A stretch of DNA of 64,000 bases. Source: Anisus vortex (lineage: Eukaryota > Mollusca > Gastropoda > Planorbidae). The notes below the pieces were generated by a model. The model was not told the origin of the DNA, did not search any database, and was given only the letters and a program-made list of their open reading frames with translations. The translations under genes and the position numbers were made by a program. The DNA lies in assembly GCA_949126835.1 (NCBI GenBank), contig CASBPS010000186.1, positions 547,701 through 611,700 of the forward strand, in the 5' to 3' direction. Positions 11,320-22,104 of the stretch are shown piece after piece (the stretch's first letter is position 1; every line of letters starts with the position of its first letter).

Positions 11320-13084
11320 AACTAAGTACCAGTACTCATTGTCAGTTGTGGCATTTTGTGGTGGGTTTTATTTTTGTTAAAATATTTTCACTTTGAAAAA
11401 TTAAAAGTTATCTGTATAATTTAAAGTGATATATATGTACTATACATTTTTCTGAAAAGACTTACCGTAACTGATCTGGTTATAATATAATGAATTTTAA
11501 ATATATAACATTATAATGAATGTGTTGTTTTTTTTTGGTAAACATACAACTTATAATTCTGTGTAGAACTTACTTTTTCATATTGGTTAACTTCAAGCAA
11601 TTTATAATCATGTATATATTTTTTTTAATAAATGTCTTATGTTCTGTACCCATTACTGTAGGCCTATTAGTGTGCTTTTTAACCATATCACAAGTTGTGT
11701 CAAAAGTTTTATTAATTTTGTTTACTAATTGTAGTACTTTTAACGGTAATCATTACATAATATTTTAATGAATGTAGACCCTCTTTTTTGGTTAACCGTA
11801 TGTGTGTCTGATTGTCTATAATATTCAAATGTATTCAACTATATATTTTTTTTAAAAGAAATATCTTATGTTCCATTTCCATTACTGTGCTTTTTACAAC
11901 ATCACAATTGGTTCAAAATGTTATTTATTATTATTATGATATGCCTATAGGAGAAGTATAATTAAAGATGATACTTTATTGCATTATTTAATGTTTTGTT
12001 AAAAAGACTTGAGCATACTAAATTAATATAAGTGTGTGTGTATAGTATAAAAAAAAAATTACAGCCCTAAAATATCTTGTGTTCCATTTGAATCCATTGC
12101 TGTGCATGTTAATGTTTTTTTTTTCCTCAATATATTACATGTTTTTGTGTTAAAGATATTTTGAGTCCTATTTTTAAATAAATAAAGCAATTTTAGTTGT
12201 AGGCCTATTGTGTACAATTTATCTTCATTTTTGTAGGCCTAGCAAGAGTGTTAAATTGATTAATTATTGGAATACATTATCGGTCTGCCCATTATTCAGG
12301 GTTAAATAATATTGTCCCATTAATCTTCCATTTTGCACTAATGCTATTTTATTGTTAGACAATAACATTTTTTTCTCCACAAAATTTGTAAAAACTGGTA
12401 TTTTGAATGTATACCTATATTTTAAAATAGCTTAGCCTACTACTTGGCTTGCAAAGGCCTACATATTTTGTTTTTTATTTTGATTGCACAATGTTTACTT
12501 ATAATGTCTGTTTACATAGTGCTATATTTTATCAATATATATTTCTATGTAGGCTTGTAGTAATGATGTAGGCCTATATATATTTTCCCATAAATATATT
12601 TTTTTCCCATTACTCTGCTGCATGGCTATTGTTAAATTAATAAATTAAGTTGTATATCATAATATGAAGTAAAAATAAAATATTTTATCTATATTATATC
12701 ATATTTATTGTTTAGGCATATCTATATATTATGTCCAACTATTTTGTACTATTACACTAACTTTACCAAAATTATTTTATGTAGTTATGTAAAAAAAAAT
12801 GTTATTAACTTCAATACTCTACCATTTCCATGTTTTTGCACTTTATTTAATGTCACCGTTTTGCTTTATTGATTGAATATATACTTTTTATTGTATGTTG
12901 AAAAAAAATATTTTGAATACAAATATAATAAAATATAAACGAAATCACTTTCTTTGTTTTGTTTTACTTGTTTTTACTATATGTGTTTATATAATAATTT
13001 TTTTATTATTTTGTATTATAATTACGAAAAAGTGGGTAAATAAAGGTAAGATCCGAATCCACCCAATGTTAGTTTGATAAGGAC
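11320..13084. repeat. AT-rich region with degenerate ~250-bp repeats
   Basis: The motif ATATCTTATGTTC(C)ATTTCCATTACTGTGC with a following TTTTTAACCATATCACAA-like stretch recurs, diverged, at about 11630, 11865 and 12070, along with upstream TTTTTTTGGTTAAC. I read this as an old tandem duplication. Short open frames here are hydrophobic, AT-driven and unconvincing. Confidence 0.4.
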
Positions 13085-13457
13085 TAAATATACGGGTCAA
13101 TGAAGGCAAAAACCGCATTGCGCTGGTAATAAACTACCGTCATTGGCCCGATATGGAAACGAAATGAAAAGCCGGAGAAGGGAGGGGGATATCCATTAGG
13201 CCCCAATGCCGGCAAACCCTAATCGCGCCCGCATGTCTAATGCCCGCATTGGCCCATAATCGACCCAGGTATCAGCGCGGGTATCGACGCCAAAATGGCG
13301 GCCATTTTGGCCTACTAAGGCCTCCTAGCATAGCGATATCGCTTTTCATTGGGGCGCCATGCGGGCAACTGCTGGCAACCTAATAGGTACGGATTACGGC
13401 AAGGGGGGAAAACTCTAATTGATTCCGAATGGGGCCAATGCCGGCATGTTTAAGGGG
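13085..13457. promoter_or_regulatory. GC-rich island with recurrent CATTGG/AATGCCGGC motifs
   Basis: A sharply bounded GC-rich, CpG-containing block in AT-rich DNA. Related short motifs recur in both orientations: GCATTGCGCTGG, TCATTGGCCCG, CCAATGCCGGCA (twice, near 13202 and 13439), CGCATTGGCCC and TCATTGGGGCGCC. An inverted repeat CCAAAATGG-CGG-CCATTTTGG lies at about 13292-13312, and it contains AAAATGGCGGC, which matches the known YY1-type site. It could be a regulatory island, a decayed satellite or a fragment of a GC-rich transposon. No open reading frame is convincing. Confidence 0.35.
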
Positions 13458-13586
13458 TATAGATTATAGAAACTACACTTTGTATAACTTTGTCTAGGCC
13501 TATAGATTATAGAAACTACACTTTGTATAACTTTGTCTAGGCCTATAGATTATAGAAACTACACTTTGTATAACTTTGTCTAGGCC
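13458..13586. repeat. Tandem repeat, 3 copies of a 43-bp unit
   Basis: Units start at 13458, 13501 and 13544 with TATAGATTATAGAAACTACA and end CTTTGTCTAGGCC. They are essentially identical, so the array is recent. Older relatives lie at 3481-3575. Confidence 0.9.
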
Positions 13587-14023
13587 TACTGTTGTAAATC
13601 TTATTCTAGTAGATCACTATAATTTGACATTATATTTGTTTCTATATTTTCGTCGCCCGGCATTTATTTGGCGTCAAAATAGTCACGAGTCACTTGACAA
13701 CTGTTCATCTAAATATGGATTAGTGCCCAGTGCAGACACCAGCAACTAAATGTACAAAGTTTTAAGAGACCTTGCAATGGTACATGTATGCCTATAAATT
13801 CCCTTTTAGGCCAATCTATTATTAATTAGCCTAATTAGCGATGAGGTGTTGAAATTTAGTGTAAGACGCTAATTAAAAAGTTAAAAGGTCAACGTTTCTC
13901 AAATCTTATCTCTGCTGCTTTTTTGTTCTTCTTTTTTTTTAACTTGAAGGTAAAAGTGACTTTTTGCAACGAAAAGTTTCAATGGCCACGTCGTTATGTA
14001 GGCCTATACAACCCCTAGTGTAT
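13587..14023. other. Intergenic sequence
   Basis: About 440 bases with no gene or transposon terminus that I recognise. Confidence 0.5.
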
Positions 14024-14142
14024 CTCGTTGACAGGGCCGGTTCTAGGCCAATGCAACCTATGCGGCCGCAGTGGGCCCCGCACTTTCATAGGCCCCGCGC
14101 TAATTCAATGGTGAAAGTATTTTGCGTCCTTGGCTGATATTA

Positions 14143-16084
14143 TTCTGTGTCAGCAGACAAGATCTATTGTTTCTTCTGTCGCCTACTGGGAAAACAAAAA
14201 AACTCCTTTGTAAATGAAGTATTTGACCATTGGCAAACTGTACCACAATCGCATGGGCATTTAGACGCCATGCTGTGAAGCTGGAGCAACACTAAGTAAA
14301 AAAAAAAACAGGCATTGACAAAATTCACCAGGAGATGCTTTATTCTTAGACGAAACGTTAGAATCAAGTTTTTCAAAGACTAGTTGCGATTGTACAATTT
14401 CTAGCGGAGCGCAATTTAGCTTTCAGAGGGTCCAATGAAAGAGTCGGAGAAGTAATAGGAATTTCCTGGTACTAGTAGAATTACTTGCAAAGTTTAATCA
14501 AGTAATGGGGGAACATCTTTAACGTCTTACCAATGCAGAAATTCCTGATCATTACCTGGGGAATAAGATTCAAAACGAGCTTATTACTGTAGTAGCAGTA
14601 TCAAGAATGCAAAGTATTTTTTAGAAATATTGGATTGTACTCCAGACATAAGTCACAAAGAGCAGATGTCATTAACTATCCGGTATCTATCAGGTGGGGC
14701 TAATGTGGCAGAGCCTGTGGTTGTATATGAACATTTTATCAAGTTTCTTCCTGTGGAAAGTACTGCTGTACAGGACTTATGCGATGTACTAGTGAATGAG
14801 CTGGAAAAGTTTGAATTAAATGTTCAAAATATTCGTGGACAAGGTTGTGATAAAGGTGCCAACACGAAAGGCGTCTTTTCCGGAGTTCAAAAACGGCTTT
14901 TAAATATTTACAGCAGATCATTTTTTACTCCATGTGCGTGTCATAATTACAATCTGGTTGTAGCAGAAATGGGCCAAACATGCCCTGATGCGTTAACCTT
15001 TTTTGAAACTGTTCAATGCATGTACACCATCTTTTCAAAATCTACAAAGAGATGGTCGTTATTCAGAAAGCATGTTTCCACTCTATCTGTAAAGCCCCCG
15101 TGCGAAACAAGGTGGGAATGTAGAATAGATAGTGCCAAAGCACTCGTTATCAATAGCCTGAAATTTGTGACGCACTCGTTGAATTAGCTGAAGAGGCTAG
15201 TGATGCGATAATTAAAAGCGAAGCAGAAACACTGTATGAAACATTGAAGCAGTACTAATTCTTAGTGTCGCTTGTGTTATGGTAAGACGTGCTCCTCAAA
15301 GTCAATAAAGAACTGCAAGGTTAGACAGTAGATTTGAGAACTGCAATGGATTCGTACATTAACTTGATGACTTGGCGAAGGAAACTGAGAGTTGATGGGT
15401 TTGTTCAGATTCTTGTTACAGCAAAGGAATTGGCCGAAAACATGGAAGTTGTTGCAATATTTCTAGCCAAATGTCAAAGAAAATGCAGTGTGATAAATCT
15501 GTGGGAAACTTTACACCTGGAAATGCTGAAGATGACTACAGGATAAATTGTTTCAACAGAATTGTGGACACTGAAATTTAGTCCTTGCAACCGAGATTTT
15601 AACAACTGAAATAAAACCACAATCTATTTGGGTTTCTTGTCAGCTTCATGAGCCTTCAGCGTGATGACATACGAAAGTTTAAAGAGAGCTTCGAGCAAAC
15701 ATTGGCATCATCAATAGACCAGTCGACAGATATAGCCTATGTGTGCGAGAATGAGCTGATGGAATGGAATCTTTAAGGCATATTCTAGCAAATACCGTCA
15801 AAACCCCACTAGACATTTTGACTTATCTGTCCACTAATGAAAGATACACTGCTTTCCCAAACTACTTTGTTACACTCAGAATATTTTTAACAATACCCGT
15901 AACTGTGACATCTAATGAAAGAAGCTTCTCGCGCCTCAAACTAATCAAGAATTACTTGAGGTCAACAATTGACGAAGATAGATTGAACACCTTGGCAATT
16001 CTTGCTATTGAGCGCAATCTATGTGAAAACAGAATTTTGATGATATACTGTATGACTTCGCAACACACAAGGCTCGTAAAGTAA
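14143..16084 (+). pseudogene. Broken hAT transposase, ZMYM1-like
   Basis: Pieces of one protein appear in order but in different frames. Near 14145-14250 there is a TTF-type zinc finger remnant (SADKIYCFFCRLLGK...). At 14620-15187 a long piece carries VQNIRGQGCDKGANTKGV, then PCACHNYNLVVAEMG and CETRWECR, the RNase-H-like core typical of ZMYM1-like (DUF4371) hAT proteins. At 15764-16084 the C-terminal hAT dimerisation region is present (TSNERSFSRLKLIKNYLRST, then RLNTLAILAIERN). Stops and frameshifts between the pieces mean no full protein can be made. The family normally cuts and pastes hAT elements leaving 8-bp duplications, as seen around this copy. Confidence 0.85.
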
Positions 16085-16647
16085 AGTTAATTTGATCGTG
16101 ATTTTGTACTTAGTAAATAATTTAAAAAATGCAAAGACGAATTTATTTTCTATTACAAAATCTTAATTTTCACTTATTATCCTTATCCCTACCCAGACAG
16201 GGCCCCGCCCAATCCGATTCGCATAGGGCCCCGCAATTGGGGGACGTCCATTAATTACGTCAACAATTTTTAGGCGATTTTTAGCTCCCCCCCTCCCCCT
16301 TGTCAACAACTGTCAAACTTTCAGAGACCCCCCCTACATAATTACGTCAACAATTGGTTACCCCCCCCCCCTCAAAACAAGTAACACAATTTTAGACGCT
16401 TGCTTTTGTTTAAAATAGATTTTAAACGGAAAGGTCTATACTATAATTAATTGTAATACATTTTAAAACTTGTTAAAAAGATGTTTAATTGACTATAATT
16501 CTCATATGTTTACAATTGTTCTTTTCATATAGGCTACACATTTAATCATGTCTAATTCTACGTTTCACTAAAATAGCTTTTGGTACAATGTTAATTGTCA
16601 AATAGTTTAGGGGGAACTTGTGCACCAGTTGTTAATTAGCCTTCATC

Positions 16648-17474
16648 TAGGGATGTTAACCGAAAACCGGAATACCGGATTCCAGTATTCCGGTTTTGAA
16701 AACGAAAACTGATTTTGATTTGCAAACCGGATTTCGGTTTCTTGGTTGGGAGGTAGGTCTAATCATTATTTCAAGTAGCACAGCCTTTTTTTTTATGGAA
16801 ATATTTTAAATAAATAATGTTGTATTCACACAAAACAATTCTTGAAATGCCTTGCTAACACTATTTAGTCTTTGGTGTCGTGTTTCTTTTTTTCCAAATA
16901 CCAACTACGGTATGGCTTGCGAAAAAAACAACATCAAACCAAATGTTAAGTTACAGTTACAATCCAGTGTGTCAGAAAATTTTGAAAAAAAGTCTTTAAC
17001 GATGGCTCGTTGTAAACTATGTTCCCAACAGATAAGCAGGAGCGGTGGCAGTACCGCCTGATTGCGTACGCATCTGCGTACTAAGCATCCTGAATTAACA
17101 TAGTCATCCTCTTCATATGCTTTTTAATATCACGGTCAACGATAATCGCAAATTTGATTATCACTATTGAAAGCTATTATCGGTTTTAATCAATTAGCCC
17201 AGATTTTTTTTAGTTCTAAAGAATTTTATGGTAAAGCGTACAACATCATATTGTATTCAAAAAATCAACTTCTTGAATGCCCTGCAAACACTAATTAAAT
17301 TTGAACTATTTTTCAAATATACCTACAAAACTACGCACGTTTGACTTTTTCGGCCTGTAACTTGTGACATTGCGAGAAAATGGGGGGGGGGGGAGAGAAA
17401 CCAAAATCCGGTTTTAAACCGGTTTTATAGAACCGAAAACCGGTTTTGAAGAAATACCGGTTTTAACATACCTA
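16648..17474 (+). mobile_element. hAT-type element A with ZBED-like remnant
   Basis: It is bounded by TAGGGATGTTAACCGAAAAC on the left and GGTTTTAACATACCTA on the right, with many ACCGG/CCGGTT motifs in both subterminal regions. It is the same family as the element at 19090-19996 but in the opposite orientation. Shared internal sequence includes the ...TGCCCTGCAAACACTAATTA region. I find no matching target duplication, so one end may be eroded. Confidence 0.7.
16912..17102 (+). pseudogene. BED zinc finger remnant in hAT-type element A
   Basis: Reading on the + strand from ATGGCTTGCG, the product contains MARCKLCSQQISRSGGSTA, then a TGA stop, then LRTHLRTKHPEL. The C-x2-C ... H-x4-H arrangement with L-R-T-H-L fits a BED finger, the DNA-binding N-terminus of ZBED/hAT transposases. 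The in-frame TGA and the absence of a catalytic core mean it is only a relic. It identifies the parent of this non-autonomous family as a ZBED-type hAT. Confidence 0.65.
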
Positions 17475-18134
17475 GTTTTAACCATATGTTCACTATTCCT
17501 TCTTACATTATTGTCTACACACACACACACACACATTATATACACACGGTAGTTGCCTTCCTTGTTCCCCTACCTTGCACTATTTGCCACCCACTCGTTG
17601 CAATATTGGCGACGCCACTGATACTAGCCTAATACGTTTTCATCTCATTAAATTTTTCCAGAAAATTAGAAATGAAAACGTACAAATTTCTAAATATGTA
17701 GCCTAATCGACCTAATTTTAATATTTCACCTATTATAACGTAGTGAGCAAAAATATATTCGTTTATGTATCAGAATTAGGGATGTTAAAAAGAAATAAGG
17801 TAGGCTAAGTATTTCGTACTTTATGGGGTGGGCCAAGAATTATTTTTCTGAAGGAAATATTTTTAAAATAACCATGTTGGATTCACTTCCTCAATGCTTT
17901 ACAAACATTAGTTATAGTCTCGGCGAGGGCCTATTATTGTTTTTAGTTCTATTGTCAATCCCAGCCATCGCTTACATGGCTTATATAACGAACGCCAGAC
18001 TCTGGCGCCCAGCCTAAATTAGATGTACTGAGCGGCAAAAAAACTGGGTTTCTGAACGTTTCTGAACGTTCTGCAGACAGTTTGTTGGTGTGTTTGTGTT
18101 CCTTTGTTATTCCAGCCACCATGTCCCGCTAGAC

Positions 18135-18619
18135 TAGGGTTGCCAGACGCCCTGCAAAAGGAGGGCATGTCCTCCTATTTAGACTATTGTCCTCCGTCCG
18201 GCTGGCAAAGCACAATAGGCCTACCATAAAAATGTCCAGCTTTTGTAATATTGTATGTTTTGTAGGCAAAAAAATTTTAAAATTAGTATTAACATGTTAA
18301 GAATATAATTAATAAACAGGTGATCATTTGTACAAGAAAAGAATTATCCCGTTTTTTTAGAAGACTCGTGCATGAGCTTTAAAGTTGCCCAACCAAATGC
18401 AAGCTGCCTTTCAGCCTACATTGAATTTATATGTTATTTTTAACAAAACTGTTTAAATTCTTGCTCAGTTTACCAATACACATTTAAACTTAGTGACAGC
18501 TCTTGTAATAAAATTATACTGATTGCGGGCTAAATGCGCAACTATGCAATTGAAACACAATGTCCTCCTTTTTGTCTCCCGGTGTCCTCCTTTTGACACC
18601 CATGTGTCTAGCAGCCCTA
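18135..18619. mobile_element. hAT-type MITE with TAGGGTTGCCAGAC ends (485 bp)
   Basis: The left terminus TAGGGTTGCCAGACGCCCTG and the right terminus ending CTAGCAGCCCTA are inverted relatives. Both subterminal zones carry the GTCCTCCTTTT motif in opposite orientation. Flanking octamers CGCTAGAC (18127-18134) and CGCTACAC (18620-18627) differ at one base, as expected for an old 8-bp hAT duplication. It lies inside the GGGGACGTCC element. No transposase is present. Confidence 0.75.
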
Positions 18620-19089
18620 CGCTACACTTTGCCTTGCTAACAATTGCATTAGTTTCCACCCATACATATATCCACAAACTAGCAAGATGGACACAAAAAG
18701 GACACATCAAATGTAGTTTCCATAATTGATATATTTGCATTAACGTAAAACTATGTTGTTATAAATGTTAAAAACATTGAAATATATGTAAGTTTAACAG
18801 GACGAGTGTAGAATTTTGTACTAAATTTATATCATTATTTACTTCATAAAAAGTAACATTGTTGACGTCAACTTTTCTTGACCCCCCCCTCCCCCATGTC
18901 AACAATTGTCAAACTTTTTCAGACCCCCCTCCCCCCTCTTTTGTTGACGTAATTAATGGACGTCTCCTTGCTAGGACTGGCTCTGCTCGTTGATAAAGAG
19001 CTTGTAATACCCCTATATCCGCCAAATTACGCCGGTTTCAAAAACGTCTGTTAAAAATCCCCCCCTCCCCACAAGTGTCAGGTTGCAGC

Positions 19090-19996
19090 TAGGGATGTTA
19101 AAACCGGTTTTTTCTCAAAACCGGTTTTCGGTTCTATAAAACCGGTTTAAAACCGGATCTCGGTTCCCCCCCCCTTCTTGCGCAATATCACATTGAAGTC
19201 ACTCACAGGCCGGAAAAGCTTAATGTGCGTAGTTTTGTAAGTAGGCTATATTTGAAAAGTAGTTCAAACTTAATTAGTGTTTGCAGGGCATAAAATGGGT
19301 TGATTTGTGTGAATACAATATGATTTTGTACACTTTACCATAAAATTCTTTAGAACTAAAAAAAATGCGGGCTAATTGATTACAACCGATGATAGCTTTC
19401 AATTTTTAATAGTGATAATCAAATTTCAGATTATCGTTTACCATAATCATAATACTAAGAAGCATATGAAGAGGCATAGCCTATAATATGGTAACTTGTA
19501 AAATAATGTCTGAATTGAAAGGTTTCGCGTAGCACCAATCAAAAGAATGTGTATTTAATAGTCCCGTTAACAATAAAGCACAGACGCGGTGCCTAGCCCT
19601 AGTTCAGGGTCACAGGGAAGGGCTAGTTTGCATCTCTCTGTTGCGTACATCAAAGACGCGCGAACATCTAAGAGATGACAAGTAAAAAGATTCACGTTAA
19701 TGGTAACTGTAACTTAACAATTGGTTTGATGTTGTTTTTATCGCAAGCCATAGTTGGTATTTGGAAACACTAAGTAAATAGTGTTAGCAAGGCATTTCAA
19801 GAATGGTTTTGTGCGAATCCAACATTATTCATTAAACATATTTCAATCAGAACCAAAAAAAAAAGGGTCTTCTACTTGAAGTAATGATTACCTTCCAACT
19901 ACCAAGCAACAAACCGAAATCCGGTTTTGAAAATCAAAAGCGGTTTTAGGTTTCAAAACCGGAATCCGGTATTCCGGTTTTCGTTTAACATCCCTA
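19090..19996 (-). mobile_element. hAT-type element B (TAGGGATGTTAAA ends, 8-bp duplication)
   Basis: The left end TAGGGATGTTAAAACCGG and the right end TTTAACATCCCTA are inverted repeats, flanked by a perfect duplication GTTGCAGC (19082-19089 and 19997-20004). CCGGTT-rich subterminal zones and the interior match element A in the reverse orientation. The centre differs from A: the BED finger codons are not preserved, so each copy has lost different internal parts. Non-autonomous. Confidence 0.85.
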
Positions 19997-20111
19997 GTTG
20001 CAGCAATATTTGTCTGCAAGACAAATTAAGGCAATTTCATTACATGCGTCTGTCAAAAATCTCTTTCACTTCCCTCGCTAAATCAGTTTCCGGTCTGGTT
20101 TATTATTATGA

Positions 20112-21405
20112 CACAGCCTTTACCAGAGGTGAGACAGCCTTTACCAGTGGTGAGAGAGCCTTTACCAGAAGTGAGACAGCCTTTACCAGTGGTAAGACAG
20201 CCTTTACCAATGGTGAGACAGCCTTTACCAGTGGTGAGACAGCCTTAACAGTGGTGAGACAGCCTTTACCATTGGTGAGACAGCTTTTACCAGTGGTGAG
20301 ATAGCCTTTACCAGTGGTGAGACTGCCTTTACCATTGGTGAGACAGCCTTTACCAGAGGTGAGACAGCCTTTACCAGTCGTGAGACAGCCTTTACCAGAG
20401 GGTAGACAGCCTTTATCAGTCGCGAGACAGCCTTTACCAGTGGTGAGACAGCCTTTACCATTGGTGAGACAGCCTTTACCAGAGGTGAGGCAGCCTTTAC
20501 CAGTGGTGAGACAGCCTTTACCAGAGGGTAGACAGCCCTTACCAGAGGTGAGACAGCCTTTACCATTGCTGAGACAGCCTTTACCAGAGGTGAGACAGCC
20601 TTTACCAGTGGTGAGACAGCCTTTACCAGTGGTGAGACAGCCTTTACCAGAAGTGAGACAGCCTTTACCAGTGGTGAGACAGCCTTTACCAGAAGTGAGA
20701 CAGCCTTTACCAGTGGTGAGACAGCCTTTACCAGTGGTGAGACAGCCTTTACCAGAAGTGAGACAGCCTTTACCAGTGGTGAGACAGCCTTTACCAGAAG
20801 TGAGACAGCCTTTACCAGTGGTGAGACAGCCTTTACCAGTGGTGAGACAGCCTTTACCAGAAGTGAGACAGCCTTTACCAGTGGTGAGACAGCCTTTACC
20901 AGTGGTGAGACAGCCTTTACCAGAAGTGAGACAGCCTTTACCAGTGGTGAGACAGCCTTTACCAATGGTGAGACAGCCTTTACCAGAAGTGAGACAGCCT
21001 TTACCAGTGGTGAGACAGCCTTTACCAATGGTGAGACAGCCTTTACCAGTGGTGAGACTGCCTTTACTATTGGTGAGACAGCCTTTATCAGTGGTGAGAC
21101 TGCCTTTACCATTGGTGAGACAGCCTTTACCAGAGGTGAGACAGCCTTTACCAGTGGTGAGACAGCCTTTACTATTGGTGAGACAGCCTTTATCAGTGGT
21201 GAGACTGCCTTTACCATTGGTGAGACAGCCTTTACCAGAGGTGAGACAGCCTTTACCAGTGGTGAGACAGCCTTTACCAGTGGTGAGACAGCCTTTACTA
21301 TTGGTGAGACAGCCTTTATCAGTGATGAGACAGCCTTTACCAGTTGTGAGACAGCCTTTATCAGTCGCGAGACAGCCTTTACCAGTCGCGAGACAGCCTT
21401 CATAC
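20112..21405. repeat. Minisatellite, about 60 copies of a 21-bp unit
   Basis: The unit is ACAGCCTTTACCAGTGGTGAG with variants at one block (CCAGTG, CCAGAA, CCAGAG, CCATTG, CTATTG, ATCAGT). Because 21 is a multiple of three and the unit lacks stops in several frames on both strands, open frames of about 400 codons arise on both strands. These are not evidence of a gene. Variant order shows higher-order structure: stretches at about 20580-20900 and 21050-21300 repeat in blocks of five units (105 bp). Confidence 0.9.
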
Positions 21406-21520
21406 ATTTCCCTGGCCACGACACACAATGGGATAATTATGGACAGCACCAATTACACTCCCGCAATTAATGTCAGGTATTCATCAGAGCTGGGTAGATT
21501 CATGGACACCCTCTAGAACT
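21405..21520 (-). mobile_element. SINE fragment (tRNA head missing)
   Basis: Contains a diverged form of the SINE body seen complete at 45893-46175, in reverse orientation: GGTATTCATCAGAGCTGGGT and TTCATGGACACCCTC match GGTACCCATCARAGCTGGGT and CTCAGGGACACCCTC. The tRNA-derived head is absent. It abuts the minisatellite directly. Confidence 0.6.
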
Positions 21521-22104
21521 AGCGATTTTTTTTTCAAACTAAAACTGATAATAAGGTATCTTCGTCAAGGAAGGAACAAACACGATTAGGCAATCTTCCA
21601 TTGGAACTAATTTCAATTAGAAAATGACTTGATGCGGGAAATGATATTTTGAGGACGTCATATTTGACTTTGCTCTTGCAAAGAACGGAAAAATTTAAGT
21701 ATTATAACATAACAGTACCAGGTGACCGATCATTCGATCGGTAATAAAGAGCAGGCGCTTGTACCTTAACATCATGTGTATGTAAAACAAGAGTGCATAA
21801 ATTTTAAAAATACGTCTTCACCAGTCCAATAAATTGTATTTGTCTTTTTTCTTTTTTCTACTATGAATAACATAGGCTTTAAATTCTAACAGTCGAAGCA
21901 GATTTTTATTTGTGCAGTCTAACATCTAGATTTTGACCGATAACCCCCCCCCCCGAAAAAAAAAAAAAAAAAAAAAAAAGATTAATCTCATTTTAAACCC
22001 AAATAAAAAAGCATATAGGCTAGAGTTGTCAGTTTTAAATCCAACAGAACTATATGTCATTTATGTCATTAAATCTCCAGGCTACAGCGAATACAGAACA
22101 GTAC

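Larger units (their letters stand above)
16240..18967. mobile_element. TIR element (GGGGACGTCC ends, 3-bp duplication), nested in the hAT element
   Basis: The left end GGGGACGTCCATTAATTACG and the inverse of the right end, GGAGACGTCCATTAATTACG, are near-identical terminal inverted repeats extending to GTCAACAA. TTG flanks both sides (16237-16239 and 18968-18970), giving a 3-bp target duplication. Both termini carry a C-rich module (poly-C, GTCAACAA(T/C)TGTCAAACTTT, CAGA, poly-C) in the same + strand orientation. No transposase is recognisable, so it is non-autonomous. Superfamily unassigned: a 3-bp duplication occurs in several groups, but the ends match none I know. Two hAT-type elements lie inside it. 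Confidence 0.65.
14032..18985 (+). mobile_element. hAT transposon (ZMYM1/TTF-finger type), interrupted by nested insertions
   Basis: The left end is CAGGGCCGGTTCTAGG (14032) and the right end is CTAGGACTGGCTCTG, finishing at 18985. Read on the other strand, the right end matches the left at most positions. Both ends are flanked by the same 8-bp duplication CTCGTTGA (14024-14031 and 18986-18993), the signature of hAT transposition. Subterminal GGGCCCCGC motifs occur near both ends. The right terminus is split: a GGGGACGTCC-ended element sits at 16240-18967 only about 18 bases inside it. The transposase inside is broken (separate entry). Confidence 0.85.

Noticed and set aside
11520..13077. Hydrophobic short open frames (82 and 60 codons)
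   Set aside because: AT-rich DNA readily encodes Phe/Ile/Leu runs, and these overlap degenerate repeats.
17823..18017. 64-codon open frame with a hydrophobic segment
   Set aside because: It lies inside the nested non-autonomous transposon and has no homology I can recognise or start context. Likely chance.
20106..21516. Long overlapping open frames of about 400-450 codons on both strands
   Set aside because: They are a direct consequence of a 21-bp repeat without stop codons. Both strands are open at once, and the peptides are pure short repeats.
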